A stretch of 49,328 nucleotides of DNA from Ignavibacteriales bacterium CG_4_9_14_3_um_filter_30_11 (GCA_002790365.1 PFVA01000143.1:1-49328), one strand, 5' to 3'; positions 31,446-42,480 are shown, counted from the stretch's first letter. The notes: generated by a model from the sequence alone, not told the origin. Program-made: numbers and translations.

Positions 31446-31728
31446 AAAAAAATAAAATGAGTTTTATAGAAATGGGTTTAAAAGAAATATTCTCGATATC
31501 TTTTTATTTAGAACACCGATATTTCCAAAATATCGGGAATCTTGAAAAATAATTGCCAGAATAATTAGAGAAGCTATTAACTTTAATAAGTTTTGATAAG
31601 AGTATTTTCTCTATTCTTTCATTAAGCTACATACACAATAACTGAATTTCATTGAATTTGATACTAAAAATTTATAGTTTTTGTATATCATTTTAGCCTA
31701 TTATTATAATATAAATTGAATTCAAAAA

Positions 31729-32031
31729 ATGAATAAAACGAAAACAGCGTTAGAAAGTTTCAAGAATGATTATATAGAATTACTTGAATTTATAAAAGCA
31801 AGATATCCCCTCTTTCATAAATCTAATTTTTTTATTAGAGATTTCCAATTTGGTATTCAAAAGTATTTGGAAAAGAAAGAGATTTATATTTCTTCACTTG
31901 AAGCTAATTCTATTGCTAAAGAATTAGGAATTTTTCTTGAGGGAAAAGATATATTCCAAAAAATTAATAATCGAACTTGGAGAATAAACAGACCTGAGTT
32001 TCAAGCAAGTACACCAGGTGATCCATTTTAA
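31729..32031 (+). CDS. Small uncharacterised protein (100 aa)
   Basis: Intact ORF directly upstream of and codirectional with the IscA/ErpA gene (15-nt gap); no motif recognised. Confidence 0.6.
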   Translation: MNKTKTALESFKNDYIELLEFIKARYPLFHKSNFFIRDFQFGIQKYLEKKEIYISSLEANSIAKELGIFLEGKDIFQKINNRTWRINRPEFQASTPGDPF

Positions 32032-32046
32032 AATATTTATGAGGAA

Positions 32047-32400
32047 ATGATGACAGAGATAACAGAAAAAACGGTTATTGATATTACTGAAAAAGCAGTT
32101 AAAGAAGTAAGAAGAATTATGTTAGAAAATAATGTACCGGATGACTTTGGTTTAAGGGTAGGTGTTAAAGGCGGTGGATGTTCAGGGCTAACATACTCTC
32201 TAGGATTTGATTCGAAACCAAATGAAGGTGATTCTACTATCGAAATTCATGGTGTTAAATTATTTGTTGATGGAAAAAGTCTTTTCTATTTATCAGGTAC
32301 AACATTAGATTTTACTGATGGCTTAAATGGAAAAGGATTTGTCTTTGATAACCCAAATGCTACTAAAACTTGTGGTTGTGGCGAATCATTTGGTGTTTAG
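32047..32400 (+). CDS. erpA: HesB/IscA/ErpA-family Fe-S cluster assembly protein
   Basis: VGVKGGGCSGLTYSLGFD and C-terminal CGCGESFGV. Confidence 0.85.
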   Translation: MMTEITEKTVIDITEKAVKEVRRIMLENNVPDDFGLRVGVKGGGCSGLTYSLGFDSKPNEGDSTIEIHGVKLFVDGKSLFYLSGTTLDFTDGLNGKGFVFDNPNATKTCGCGESFGV

Positions 32401-32449
32401 TACAATTAAGAATAACATTTAAATATAACTTTACTTAGGAGATTAAATT

Positions 32450-33055
32450 ATGTCTAGCTTTTCATTACCAGAACTACCTTATTCTTATGATGCTTTGGAA
32501 CCATATATAGATAAAATGACAATGGAAATCCATCATACAAAACACCATAACGGGTATCTTACAAAATTAAATGCTGCAGTTGACGGGACAGAATTAGAAG
32601 GAAAAACATTAGAAGAATTAATGGCGGAAATTTCCTCACATTCAATGGCAGTAAGAAATAACGGAGGCGGTCACTACAACCATTCATTATTTTGGTCAAT
32701 TATGAAAAAAAATGGAAGTAAACCAGATGGAGAATTATCTAAAGGTATAAATTCTACTTTTGGTTCATTTGATAAATTTAAAGAAGAATTCAGCAATGCA
32801 GCTGCTACAAGATTCGGTTCAGGTTGGGCTTGGTTAATAGTTTCTGATGGTAAACTCGCAATTACCTCTACACCAAACCAAGACAATCCTTTGATGGACC
32901 TGGTAGAAAAAAAAGGTACTCCAATTTTAGGTATAGATGTTTGGGAACACGCTTATTACTTAAAATATCAAAACAAAAGACCTGATTACATCTCTAATTG
33001 GTTTAATGTTATAAATTGGGAAGAAGTAGCTAACAGATTTGCACTAGCAAAATAA
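32450..33055 (+). CDS. sodA: Superoxide dismutase, Mn-type signature
   Basis: [65 protein letters not shown]. Confidence 0.95.
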   Translation: MSSFSLPELPYSYDALEPYIDKMTMEIHHTKHHNGYLTKLNAAVDGTELEGKTLEELMAEISSHSMAVRNNGGGHYNHSLFWSIMKKNGSKPDGELSKGINSTFGSFDKFKEEFSNAAATRFGSGWAWLIVSDGKLAITSTPNQDNPLMDLVEKKGTPILGIDVWEHAYYLKYQNKRPDYISNWFNVINWEEVANRFALAK

Positions 33056-33060
33056 TTTTA

Positions 33061-33108
33061 ATTAGAGCGAGTTAACTTGTCAGACTTAGACGAATAGCTT
33101 GCTCTAAT
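33061..33108. terminator. Bidirectional terminator-like hairpin between convergent sodA and pepA
   Basis: ATTAGAGC...GCTCTAAT with flanking A/T-rich tracts on both sides. Confidence 0.6.
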
Positions 33109-33110
33109 TT

Positions 33111-34613
33111 TTATTTTTCATTTGATATAAAATCAAATAATAATCTAACTCCATAGCCTGTCATAAATTTCTTAGTGTAGTTATTTACATCATTAGCAAC
33201 AGCAGGACCTGCAATATCCAAGTGAACCCAAGGTATATTTTTATCAACAAAATTTTCTAAAAATTTTGCTGCTGTAATAGCCCCACCCCATCTACTTCCA
33301 AGATTTTTAACATCAGCAATATCACTTTTTATTAAATAATTATAATCATCCCACATAGGCATCGGCCATACTCTGTCAAAAGTTTTCATCCCGGATCTAT
33401 ATAATTTACCTTTTAAGTTTTCATCTTTTGTAAACATTCCGGCTGTAAGTTCACCTAACGCAACAACACAAGCGCCCGTTAATGTAGCCAAATCAATTAT
33501 TAATTTAGGTTTTTGTTTTGATGCATAAACGAGAGCATCCGAAAGAACCATTCTCCCTTCAGCATCTGTATTAATTACTTCTATACTTTTACCAGAAGAT
33601 GTTATCACAACATCTCCAGGCCTCATAGAATTACCTGATAACATATTTTCAGCGGAGGAGATTATACCAATTAGATTTATTTTCAATTTTGCTTTTTCAG
33701 CTGATAATAATAACCCTGCAACTACTCCTGCACCTGACATATCAGCTTTCATTTCGCCCATATTATTAGAAGGTTTAATAGATATACCGCCGCTATCAAA
33801 AGTTACACCTTTACCGACAATTGCTATTGGTTTATTTTTTTTATTTTTAGCTCCATTATAGGTAAGTACAATAAATCTAGGAGGATTACTACTTCCCTGA
33901 CCTACTGCCAACAAACCGCCCATTTTATTTTTTCTAATTTCTTTTTTATCCATAACTTTTACTTTTATGGAAGTGTTTTTGAATTTAGATTTTATATTAT
34001 TAGCAAATTTTTCCGGAGTTAAAAAATTCCCAGGTTCATTTTGAAGATCTTTAGTATAATTTACACCATCAGTAACTATTTCTGCATTCTTTATTGCTCT
34101 AATTAATTCTTTTTGTTCTGAAGAAAGGAATGTAATATTTATATTTTTTGAAGATTTCTTTTTAATAAAATATTTATCAAAGTTATAACTTCCTAGAACA
34201 AATCCTTCAACAAATGTCTGATAAAAATAGGATAATTCATTAAAGTATTTAGTGAAGAATTTAAAATCCGGTAAGGTTATATATAAATCATTTAACTTTT
34301 CATTTTTAAGATCTCTGATTAAACCGGCACAATAATTTCTAAAATAATCAGTATTAAAATTATCATCTAACTTAATTCTATGAAGAATAAATTCATCAGG
34401 TTTACCGTTACTGTTCGTTACTCTAATATTATTTGTATCTTCTGATATAAGATTTTCTTTTTGAAGTTTAGATAATTTTAGATTATAGGTTTTATCTAAG
34501 TCAAGTATCTTTTTATTTAAAGAAGCGCCCTTTATAAAAAATATTAAATTAAGAGAGGAAGAATTATAATTTATATATTTAATACTTGATGATTTAAATT
34601 TTAACTTTACCAT
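33111..34613 (-). CDS. pepA: Leucyl aminopeptidase, M17 family
   Basis: VGKGVTFDSGGISIKPSNNMGEMKADMSGA; NTDAEGRMVLSDALVYA; HLDIAGPA. Confidence 0.93.
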   Translation of the reverse strand: MVKLKFKSSSIKYINYNSSSLNLIFFIKGASLNKKILDLDKTYNLKLSKLQKENLISEDTNNIRVTNSNGKPDEFILHRIKLDDNFNTDYFRNYCAGLIRDLKNEKLNDLYITLPDFKFFTKYFNELSYFYQTFVEGFVLGSYNFDKYFIKKKSSKNINITFLSSEQKELIRAIKNAEIVTDGVNYTKDLQNEPGNFLTPEKFANNIKSKFKNTSIKVKVMDKKEIRKNKMGGLLAVGQGSSNPPRFIVLTYNGAKNKKNKPIAIVGKGVTFDSGGISIKPSNNMGEMKADMSGAGVVAGLLLSAEKAKLKINLIGIISSAENMLSGNSMRPGDVVITSSGKSIEVINTDAEGRMVLSDALVYASKQKPKLIIDLATLTGACVVALGELTAGMFTKDENLKGKLYRSGMKTFDRVWPMPMWDDYNYLIKSDIADVKNLGSRWGGAITAAKFLENFVDKNIPWVHLDIAGPAVANDVNNYTKKFMTGYGVRLLFDFISNEK

Positions 34614-34626
34614 TGTTACTCCAATT

Positions 34627-35610
34627 TCATAGATATTTTTCAGCTCTGTTTAATATTTTATTTATTTCGTCATCCAAATTTTGTTTGAACATTCTAGTAC
34701 CGGCGGCATTTATATGGCCTCCACCTCCAAATTCTTCAGCAAGTTTATTTACTTTTATATTACCTTTAGATCTAAAACTTACTTTAAATCCTTTTTTAAG
34801 TTCAATAAATAATACTCCAATTTTTACATTTGCAATAGAAAGCACATAATTTACAAAACCATCTGTATCGGATTCATCCACATTACATTTCTCAAAATCA
34901 GATTGATATAATTTCATATAGGATATTTTTTTTGCTTTACCAAATAATTTTATTGATTCCAATGCAATACCCAATAATTTTACTTTACCAAATCTGCTTT
35001 GATCATAAATTCCATCAAAAATCTTAGTAGGAGAGGTACCAATCTTTAGCAAATTAGAAGCAATTAAATGAATCTCAGGTGTTGTTTTTTCAAATTTAAA
35101 TGAACCTGTATCTGTCATAATTGCAGCATATAAATTGTCTGCAATTCTTTTATCAATCTTTGCAATTTTTGTACTTTCAATAAAATTATAGATTATATGT
35201 CCTGTTGCACAATATTTAGTATCTATAAAATTAAAATTAGTAAAATCTTGTGGCTTTTCATGATGATCAATACATATCTTCAGTTTATTAGAATTGATGA
35301 AATCTTCTTCCATACTTACAATTCTGTTAGATCTGTTAAAATCCAGACAAACTAAAACATCAACTTGATTAAAATATTTTTTGTGTCTGGCATGGTTATA
35401 TTTTCTTATAGTTTTATCTTTGTCTAAGAACTGAAGGTTATATGGAGTAGCACTATAATTAACTATATATACTTTTTTATTTAATTTTTTAAGTAATAAA
35501 TAGAATGCTATTTCAGAACCAATGGCATCAGCATCCGGATTAACATGAGTTGTTAGAAGAAAGGATTTATTTTCATCAATTATTTTTTTTAACTTTTTAA
35601 AATCTATCAT
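34627..35610 (-). CDS. nrnA: DHH/DHHA1 phosphoesterase (NrnA-like oligoribonuclease/pAp phosphatase)
   Basis: THVNPDADAIGSEIA; CLDFNRSNR; CIDHHEKP; MTDTGSFKF; AEEFGGGGHINAAGTR. Confidence 0.85.
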   Translation of the reverse strand: MIDFKKLKKIIDENKSFLLTTHVNPDADAIGSEIAFYLLLKKLNKKVYIVNYSATPYNLQFLDKDKTIRKYNHARHKKYFNQVDVLVCLDFNRSNRIVSMEEDFINSNKLKICIDHHEKPQDFTNFNFIDTKYCATGHIIYNFIESTKIAKIDKRIADNLYAAIMTDTGSFKFEKTTPEIHLIASNLLKIGTSPTKIFDGIYDQSRFGKVKLLGIALESIKLFGKAKKISYMKLYQSDFEKCNVDESDTDGFVNYVLSIANVKIGVLFIELKKGFKVSFRSKGNIKVNKLAEEFGGGGHINAAGTRMFKQNLDDEINKILNRAEKYL

Positions 35611-35630
35611 AATTGTTAATATAAAAATAA

Positions 35631-35654
35631 AAGGACTTGATTTCTCAAGTCCTT
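35631..35654 (-). terminator. Intrinsic terminator of the korAB operon
   Basis: AAGGACTTGA-GAAA-TCAAGTCCTT hairpin followed by TTTATTTTTAT on the minus strand. Confidence 0.7.
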
Positions 35655-35682
35655 AATTAAATTGGTTAAGAGATATTATTGT

Positions 35683-36717
35683 CTAATTTACTTCCCAAGT
35701 ATTCGTTTTGTAAAGTAGATCTTTAAGATTTCCCTTTCCTTCTTTTTTAACAATATTATCAATCTGTTCGTGAAGCTCGTGGTCAAAAGAAGGTTTATCA
35801 ACATGTCTGAAAACACCAATTGGGGTTGGCACGCCTTCAAAATTTTGGAATTGTGAAATTATATGTGCTCTAGAAGCATGTAAATCGTGTTCATTATGTA
35901 TCCAAAGATCATTTACAGAATATTTTCCATCTGTTAAACTTACAACCCTTGGGGTAAAGCCGTCAAGTATAATACCTTTTTCATTATCTTTACCAAATAC
36001 CATTGGTTTATCATGTTTAATTGATATAACATTATCAAATTTTGTCTCTTTCTCTGTGTATGTAAAAAAAGTTCCATCATTAAAAATATTACAATTTTGA
36101 AAAACTTCTACAAAAGCAGTTCCAGTATGAGATGCTGCTCTTGAAATGATTTCTTTTAAATGTTTTGGATCTCTGTCTATTGATCGAGCTACAAATGTTG
36201 CATCCGATCCTATTGCTAATGCTGCAGGATTAAATGGATAATCAACGCTTCCATAAGGAGAGCTGGCTGTTATTTTTCCTTTTTCAGAAGTTGGAGAAAA
36301 TTGTCCTTTAGTTAATCCGTAAATTTTATTGTTAAATAAAATTATTTTAATACCAATATTTCTTCTGCAAGCATGTATAAAATGATTTCCACCAATACTT
36401 AAAAGGTCACCATCCCCGGTAGCAACCCAAACAGAAAGTTTTGGGTTTTGTAATTTTATACCTGTTGCAATTGCCGGCGCTCTACCATGAATTCCGTGCA
36501 TACCATATGTATCCATATAATATGGAAATCTTGATGAACAGCCAATTCCTGAAATCCAAACAAAGTTTTCTTTATCAACACCAAAATCAGGAGATACCCT
36601 TTGAACTTGAGCTAAGATAGAATAATCACCACAACCCGGACACCACCTTACATCTTGGGAAGAAGAAAAATCTTTTGGTTTTAATTTTACATCTTCCATT
36701 GTTGTATTATCAGCCAT
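35683..36717 (-). CDS. korB: 2-oxoacid:ferredoxin oxidoreductase beta subunit
   Basis: VRWCPGCGDYSILAQVQ; WISGIGCSSRFPYYMDTYGMHGIHGRAPAIATG; TGDGDLLSIGGNHFIHACRRN. Confidence 0.92.
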   Translation of the reverse strand: MADNTTMEDVKLKPKDFSSSQDVRWCPGCGDYSILAQVQRVSPDFGVDKENFVWISGIGCSSRFPYYMDTYGMHGIHGRAPAIATGIKLQNPKLSVWVATGDGDLLSIGGNHFIHACRRNIGIKIILFNNKIYGLTKGQFSPTSEKGKITASSPYGSVDYPFNPAALAIGSDATFVARSIDRDPKHLKEIISRAASHTGTAFVEVFQNCNIFNDGTFFTYTEKETKFDNVISIKHDKPMVFGKDNEKGIILDGFTPRVVSLTDGKYSVNDLWIHNEHDLHASRAHIISQFQNFEGVPTPIGVFRHVDKPSFDHELHEQIDNIVKKEGKGNLKDLLYKTNTWEVN

Positions 36718-38551
36718 TACTCATTCCTCCTAAAACATTTGCAAATTTTTCTTCAAGTTCTGAAGATTTAAATGGTTGTCCTTGTATTTTAGTATATGAA
36801 TCAATATCTAATAAGAATTTATTTCTTAAAAGTACTGATAACTGACCCATATTTAATTCTGGACAAATTATATGTTTATATTTTCTCAATACTTCTTCTG
36901 TATTTTTTGGGAAAGGATTTAAATATCTAAAGTGAGCTTGAGCTACTTTCTTTCCTTTTTCATTTAGATTATGTACTGCATCGGTTATAGCACCGTATGT
37001 TCCTCCCCATCCAATTATTAACAGATCGGCATCAGGATTTCCTTTTACTTTTAGATCCGGGATATCATTTTCTACATTTTTAACTTTTTCGGCTCTTAAT
37101 CGGACCATAAATTCATGGTTTTCAGGATCATAATTTACATTACCAGTTATATTTTGTTTTTCCAATCCACCAATTCTATGTTCTAATCCTTTAGTACCAG
37201 GGATTGCCCAAGGTCTTGAAAGATTTTCATCTCTTTGATAGGGTTGGAAATTTTCTGAATTTTTTCTAAACTTGACTTTTATTTCAGGTATTTTATCTGG
37301 ATCTGGAATTTTCCAGGGTTCAGAACCATTTGCAATATAGCCATCACTCATGTATAGAACAGGTAGCATATATTTTGTAGCAATTCTTGCTGCTTCTAAA
37401 GAAACATCAAAACAATCAACAGGTGTACTAGCTGCAATAATGACTAAAGGTGATTCACCACTTCTACCATACATAGCTTGTAAAAGATCAGATTGTTCTG
37501 TTTTTGTAGGCAGACCTGTACTTGGACCACCTCTTTGAACATCAACTATTATCATTGGTAATTCAGTCATTACACCTAATCCAGCTGCTTCAGATTTTAA
37601 AGCAAGACCAGGTCCGCTAGTTGTAGTTACTGCAAGAGCACCTGTAAATGCAGCTCCTATAGTTGCACAAATTGATGCAATTTCATCTTCTGCTTGAAAT
37701 GTCCTTACACCAAAGCTTTTGTATTTGCTAAGTGCATGTAAAATTGAAGAAGCAGGTGTAATAGGATATGAACCCAAAAATAATGGAAGTCCTGATTTTA
37801 CAGATGCCGCAACTAGTCCTAATGCAAGAGCTTCATTACCTTCAATACTTCTATATGTACCTTTAGGTAATTTAGCAGGATTAACTTTATATCTTGTTGA
37901 AAACAAAGTTGTATTATCACCAAAATAATAACCGGCTTCTAATGCAGTTTTGTTGGCGTTTGCAATTTCCGGTTTTTTCTTAAATTTAGTTTTTATCCAA
38001 TCTAAGGTAGGTTCAATAGGTCTGCTGTATATCCAGTACATTAATCCTAAAGCAAAAAAGTTTTTTGAACGAGTTATTTCTTTAACTGTAAGTCCGCTGT
38101 CTTTTAATGCTTCTTCAGTTAATTTTGATAAAGGAACTTCAATAACATGATAACCATCCAATGTTCCATCAGTTAAAGGATTACTTTCATAATGACAAAG
38201 CTTGAAATTCTTTTCATCAAAAGAATTAATATTTACAATAATTGTTGCACCGGGTTTTAAGTCTTTTATATTTACTTTTAGAGAAGCTGGATTCATAGCA
38301 ACAAGAACATCAGGTTCGTCCCCAGGTGTATGAATATCACTGTCGCTAAAATGAAGCTGAAAACCGCTAACTCCATATGTAGTGCCGATAGGTGCTCTAA
38401 TTTCTGCGGGATAGTCAGGTAAAGTGTTTACATCATTACCAACAAAGGCGGAAGTATTGCTAAATTGAGTACCGGTAAGCTGCATACCATCTCCAGAATC
38501 ACCGGCAAATCTAACCGTCACTTCACTAAGTTCTCGAATATCTTTTTTCAT
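36710..38551 (-). CDS. korA: 2-oxoacid:ferredoxin oxidoreductase, fused gamma-alpha subunit
   Basis: VRFAGDSGDGMQLTG gamma domain; PLFLGSYPITPASSILHALS and FQAEDEIASICATIGAAFTGALAVTTTSGPGLALKSEA alpha domain. Confidence 0.92.
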   Translation of the reverse strand: MKKDIRELSEVTVRFAGDSGDGMQLTGTQFSNTSAFVGNDVNTLPDYPAEIRAPIGTTYGVSGFQLHFSDSDIHTPGDEPDVLVAMNPASLKVNIKDLKPGATIIVNINSFDEKNFKLCHYESNPLTDGTLDGYHVIEVPLSKLTEEALKDSGLTVKEITRSKNFFALGLMYWIYSRPIEPTLDWIKTKFKKKPEIANANKTALEAGYYFGDNTTLFSTRYKVNPAKLPKGTYRSIEGNEALALGLVAASVKSGLPLFLGSYPITPASSILHALSKYKSFGVRTFQAEDEIASICATIGAAFTGALAVTTTSGPGLALKSEAAGLGVMTELPMIIVDVQRGGPSTGLPTKTEQSDLLQAMYGRSGESPLVIIAASTPVDCFDVSLEAARIATKYMLPVLYMSDGYIANGSEPWKIPDPDKIPEIKVKFRKNSENFQPYQRDENLSRPWAIPGTKGLEHRIGGLEKQNITGNVNYDPENHEFMVRLRAEKVKNVENDIPDLKVKGNPDADLLIIGWGGTYGAITDAVHNLNEKGKKVAQAHFRYLNPFPKNTEEVLRKYKHIICPELNMGQLSVLLRNKFLLDIDSYTKIQGQPFKSSELEEKFANVLGGMSNG

Positions 38552-38829
38552 TATTATTAACTCTTTATTTATTATTTATTTTATAGTTTTTATACAATAT
38601 TATTATAAAATAATGTATAAATTTTCTTCTTATTTCTTAGAGATATTTTTGGGAGTGGTGTGGATAATCTCAGTACAGAATAAATTTCATTAGCATACGG
38701 ATCGGGATTCTTTAACAATATTTTATCTAATTAAATTAATTTTTTAAATTTACTAAGTAAAATTAAATAAGTACCATATGATTGTCAACAGCAGAATTAA
38801 GTGCAAAATTTCATTTAAAATTTAATTTA

Positions 38830-40602
38830 CTATTTCACTGCAATTAAGTATCTAGAAAATTCTTCAGGAGGTATAAACCCGGTAATTCTTTTAACTTCAT
38901 TCCCTTTTGAGTCAATCAATAATAGAGTCGGAACTCCAATAATTTTATATTTTGTTCTAATCTTTTCAACTTCATCAGATAATGTATGGGTTAGATCCGC
39001 TTTATAATTATCAAATCTTTTTGATATCTCAACTACTTTCGGATCAGGAAAAGTTGAATAATCAAGTTCTTTACAGGGTATACACCAATCTGCATAAAAA
39101 TCTATAAGTACAGGTTTGCCATTATTTTTACTAGCTAATAAACCAGCTCCAGAAAACTCTTTCCAATCAATTGTTTTTTCGTTTGAAGGTAATATTTGAT
39201 ACACACCAACAGCAATGATGATAAAACTAAATACGATTTTAAATAATCTAAATCCTTTTACATTATTTGCAAGTTTATCAAAAAATAAGATGTAAATAGC
39301 TGAGAGAAAAAGATATACAGGTATTATAAAAATTGAAATATCTTTCGGTAATAGTGGAAGTAAAAAATATAATGCCATCCCTAACAAAATTAATCCAAAA
39401 ACATGTTTTACAGCATCCATCCATTCTCCTGCCCTGGGTAATTTTTTAATTTTACCTGAAAATATTACTAAAAATAAATATGGTAATCCTAACCCAAGCG
39501 ATAAGACAAAGAACATAAGGAATCCATAAATAGGATCGCCTTTAGCAGCAACAAGTGTGACTAATCCTATTACAAAAGGACCAATGCAAGGAGCTGCAAC
39601 AATTCCCATAGTTAATCCCATAAAAAAAGAACCAAACATACCACCTTTTGAACCTCCAACTTTAGCTACTAAACTATCAGGTAATTTAAATTCATATACA
39701 CCAAACATTCCTAATGACATTACAATAAAAACAAGTACGATAAATAAAATTACATACATATTTTGGAGTAATGCACCAAATATGGCACCTGTTAGAGATG
39801 TTGCAACTCCAATAACAGAATATGTTATTGACATTCCTAAAACGAACAATAATCCCATTAAGAATAACCTTTTAGTACTGCCTTCGCTTTGGCCTCCAAA
39901 ATACCCAATCGTGATTGGAATCAATGGATACACACAAGGAGTTAAATTAAGAGCAAGTCCACCTACAAAAACGAATAACATTGAAAGCAATAATCCTTTA
40001 TTCTCAAACACCCCACCATCAGTAATATTATTTGTTTTATCTATTGTTCCATTATCAAGTATTAGATTGATAGAATTAAATAATGGTTGATTTATTTTAT
40101 TTGTTGCAACTGTATTATTTACAACTTCGACTATTAATGTGTCAGTAATTTCATCGGGTGCAAGGCATGTTTTATCATTACAAGCTTGAAAATCTAGCTT
40201 GATTAATAATTTATATTTACCAGCGTTTACATTTTCTTTTATTTTTAACTTTGCTCCCATTATAAATTCGCCTTCCCAAACAGACAATGGAGTTTCAGAA
40301 AAAGGAAGTTTTATTTCTTCAGCATTCGGGTATGAAATATCTTTTACTTGTTCTATAATCCCTTCACTTGAAGTAATTACTAATTCCGAAGGGACTAAAT
40401 AATCTTCGTTGGGAGTATTTGAATTTATATGCCATCCCTTATTTACAAAAACTTTAACCGCAACCAAGAATTCGCTTTTTTGATATACTTTATCAAAAGA
40501 GTTAAATGAATTTATTTGGATTATTCTTTTATTATTATTTTGTCCAAACATTATTGGAACAATTACTAACACGAATAAAATAACTTTGGCTATACATTTC
40601 AT
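38830..40602 (-). CDS. dsbD: Thiol:disulfide interchange protein DsbD
   Basis: N-terminal periplasmic domain; FVGGLALNLTPCVYPLIPITIGYFGG TM domain; C-terminal thioredoxin-like domain with DFYADWCIPCKELD. Confidence 0.92.
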   Translation of the reverse strand: MKCIAKVILFVLVIVPIMFGQNNNKRIIQINSFNSFDKVYQKSEFLVAVKVFVNKGWHINSNTPNEDYLVPSELVITSSEGIIEQVKDISYPNAEEIKLPFSETPLSVWEGEFIMGAKLKIKENVNAGKYKLLIKLDFQACNDKTCLAPDEITDTLIVEVVNNTVATNKINQPLFNSINLILDNGTIDKTNNITDGGVFENKGLLLSMLFVFVGGLALNLTPCVYPLIPITIGYFGGQSEGSTKRLFLMGLLFVLGMSITYSVIGVATSLTGAIFGALLQNMYVILFIVLVFIVMSLGMFGVYEFKLPDSLVAKVGGSKGGMFGSFFMGLTMGIVAAPCIGPFVIGLVTLVAAKGDPIYGFLMFFVLSLGLGLPYLFLVIFSGKIKKLPRAGEWMDAVKHVFGLILLGMALYFLLPLLPKDISIFIIPVYLFLSAIYILFFDKLANNVKGFRLFKIVFSFIIIAVGVYQILPSNEKTIDWKEFSGAGLLASKNNGKPVLIDFYADWCIPCKELDYSTFPDPKVVEISKRFDNYKADLTHTLSDEVEKIRTKYKIIGVPTLLLIDSKGNEVKRITGFIPPEEFSRYLIAVK

Positions 40603-40629
40603 AACATTTTTAACTTTATTTTTGATTAA

Positions 40630-42270
40630 TTATTTTTTTCTCCAGCCTTGGACAACCGGAAATCTTCTACCATATCCAAAAGCTTTAGTTGACACTCTTA
40701 AAGATGGAGCTGCCTGCCTTCTTTTATATTCATTTTTATCAACAATATTTAATATTTTACAAACATCTTTATCATCCCCTAACTCTTCAATAATTTCTTT
40801 ACACTCTTTATTCTCTTCAAGATACATTTTTAATACTTTATCTAAAAATTCATAAGGAGGCAAAGTATCCTGGTCTTTTTGATTTTCTTTTAATTCAGCT
40901 GAAGGTGCCTTAGTAATAATTTCATTTGGTATAATTTCTTTTTCTTTATTAATATATTTTGCTAAATGATATATTTCTGATTTATATAAATCACCTATTA
41001 TCGCTAAACCACCTGACATATCTCCATACAAAGTACAATATCCCATTGCTAATTCTGATTTATTTCCTGTTGCTAAAACTAAGTAATTAAATTTATTAGA
41101 AACAGCCATCAAATATAACCCTCTTATTCTAGCCTGAAGATTTTCTTCCGCAATATTTGGAGTAGTATCATTAAAGATTGGTTCTAAGTTTTTCAAAGCA
41201 TTATCAAACAAAGGTTGAATAGGAATCACATTCGAATTTATACCAAGACTATTTACTAATTTTTCTGCATCGAGGATACTGCCTTTACTTGAATATGCAG
41301 ATGGCATCATAATCACATTTACATTTTTTTTTCCAAGTGCTTTAACTGCAAAATAAGTTACTATTGCTGAATCAATACCACCACTTAAACCAATTAGTAC
41401 TTTTTTGAAATTTAATTTCTTACAATATTCTCTAAGACCATAAGTGATAGAATCAATAATTTCTTCTTCAAAAGATCTTTCAACAATTTCTATCTTAGGG
41501 TAATTTATTTTAGTATCAAAAATAAAATAATCTTCTTCAAAAAATTTGCCCATTTTTACTAAATCGCCATTCTTATTAAAACACATACTTGCACCATCAA
41601 AAATCAATTCTGTTTGCCCTCCTACATAACAGACATATAATAGAGGAATTTCATTACCTTTTGTTAAAACAGAAAGCATTTCCCTTCTGTCTTCTCTTTT
41701 TTTGTAAGCGTATGGACTTGCAGATATATTTATCAGAATTGTTGCTCCTCCCAGAATTAATCTATTTACAGGATCATTGCTATATCTTCTTATGCACCAA
41801 TAATCAGAATCATTCCATATATCTTCACATATTGATATTCCTAATTTTTCCCCTTTGAATTTAAATACATCTACTCTTTTCGCCGAATCAAAATATCTCA
41901 TTTCATCAAATACATCATAATTAGGAATCAAAGTTTTGTTCTGAATAAATTGAATTTTTCCGTCAAAACATAAAAGGGCTGAATTATGTACATCTGTTCC
42001 TACCTGATCGTCATCTTCTGTAATTGATCCAAACAACAAACCAACATTTTTTGTTTTTTTTGCTATTTCTTCAGCAGCATTCATTACTGCTTTTCTGAAT
42101 TCTTTTTTCTCAATTAAATCAAGTGGAGGATAACCAATTAAAGCTAGTTCAGGAAAAACAACAAGTTCCACATTATCATTTACACCTTTTCTATAGCCAT
42201 CAATTATCTTTTGTTTATTTCCTTTAAGATCACCAACGATCGAATTTATCTGACATACTGATATCTTCAT
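40630..42270 (-). CDS. nadE: NAD+ synthase, glutamine-dependent
   Basis: N-terminal nitrilase-like amidase (VVFPELALIGYPPLDL); C-terminal LIGLSGGIDSAIVTYFA, LATGNKSELAMGYCTLYGDMSGGLA. Confidence 0.95.
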   Translation of the reverse strand: MKISVCQINSIVGDLKGNKQKIIDGYRKGVNDNVELVVFPELALIGYPPLDLIEKKEFRKAVMNAAEEIAKKTKNVGLLFGSITEDDDQVGTDVHNSALLCFDGKIQFIQNKTLIPNYDVFDEMRYFDSAKRVDVFKFKGEKLGISICEDIWNDSDYWCIRRYSNDPVNRLILGGATILINISASPYAYKKREDRREMLSVLTKGNEIPLLYVCYVGGQTELIFDGASMCFNKNGDLVKMGKFFEEDYFIFDTKINYPKIEIVERSFEEEIIDSITYGLREYCKKLNFKKVLIGLSGGIDSAIVTYFAVKALGKKNVNVIMMPSAYSSKGSILDAEKLVNSLGINSNVIPIQPLFDNALKNLEPIFNDTTPNIAEENLQARIRGLYLMAVSNKFNYLVLATGNKSELAMGYCTLYGDMSGGLAIIGDLYKSEIYHLAKYINKEKEIIPNEIITKAPSAELKENQKDQDTLPPYEFLDKVLKMYLEENKECKEIIEELGDDKDVCKILNIVDKNEYKRRQAAPSLRVSTKAFGYGRRFPVVQGWRKK

Positions 42271-42433
42271 TTATTTTTATTTTTTTAATTACAATTTAAA
42301 AAATTAAGTAATAACCATTTACAATCAAATTTTTTAGTATTAAAAAATTTAATAATAATTCCCATAAATAATTTCACATTATAGATTTAGGGAATTAAAT
42401 TTGTCTAAACTATCAAATCTGAGAAATATTACA

Positions 42434-42480
42434 CTCAAAAATACACTATTTAATACATTTTTGATGGTATGTTTTTTGAG
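42434..42480. promoter_or_regulatory. Imperfect dyad (operator or leader hairpin?) upstream of the por operon
   Basis: CTCAAAAAtAC...GTATGTTTTTTGAG in the nadE/por divergent region. Confidence 0.3.

Noticed and set aside
31446-31728. Possible second mobile element after the repeat (hairpin CCGATATTTCCAAAATATCGG at 31516-31536)
   Set aside because: Only a single short palindrome in AT-rich sequence; no second copy seen in the window and no ORF.
36710-38551. KorA considered as a novel fusion
   Set aside because: Gamma-alpha fusion of KorA-type subunits is a common known architecture.
39557-40090. 177-aa plus-strand ORF opposite dsbD
   Set aside because: Antisense to DsbD TM segments; Pro/Asn/Ile/Thr-rich shadow translation.
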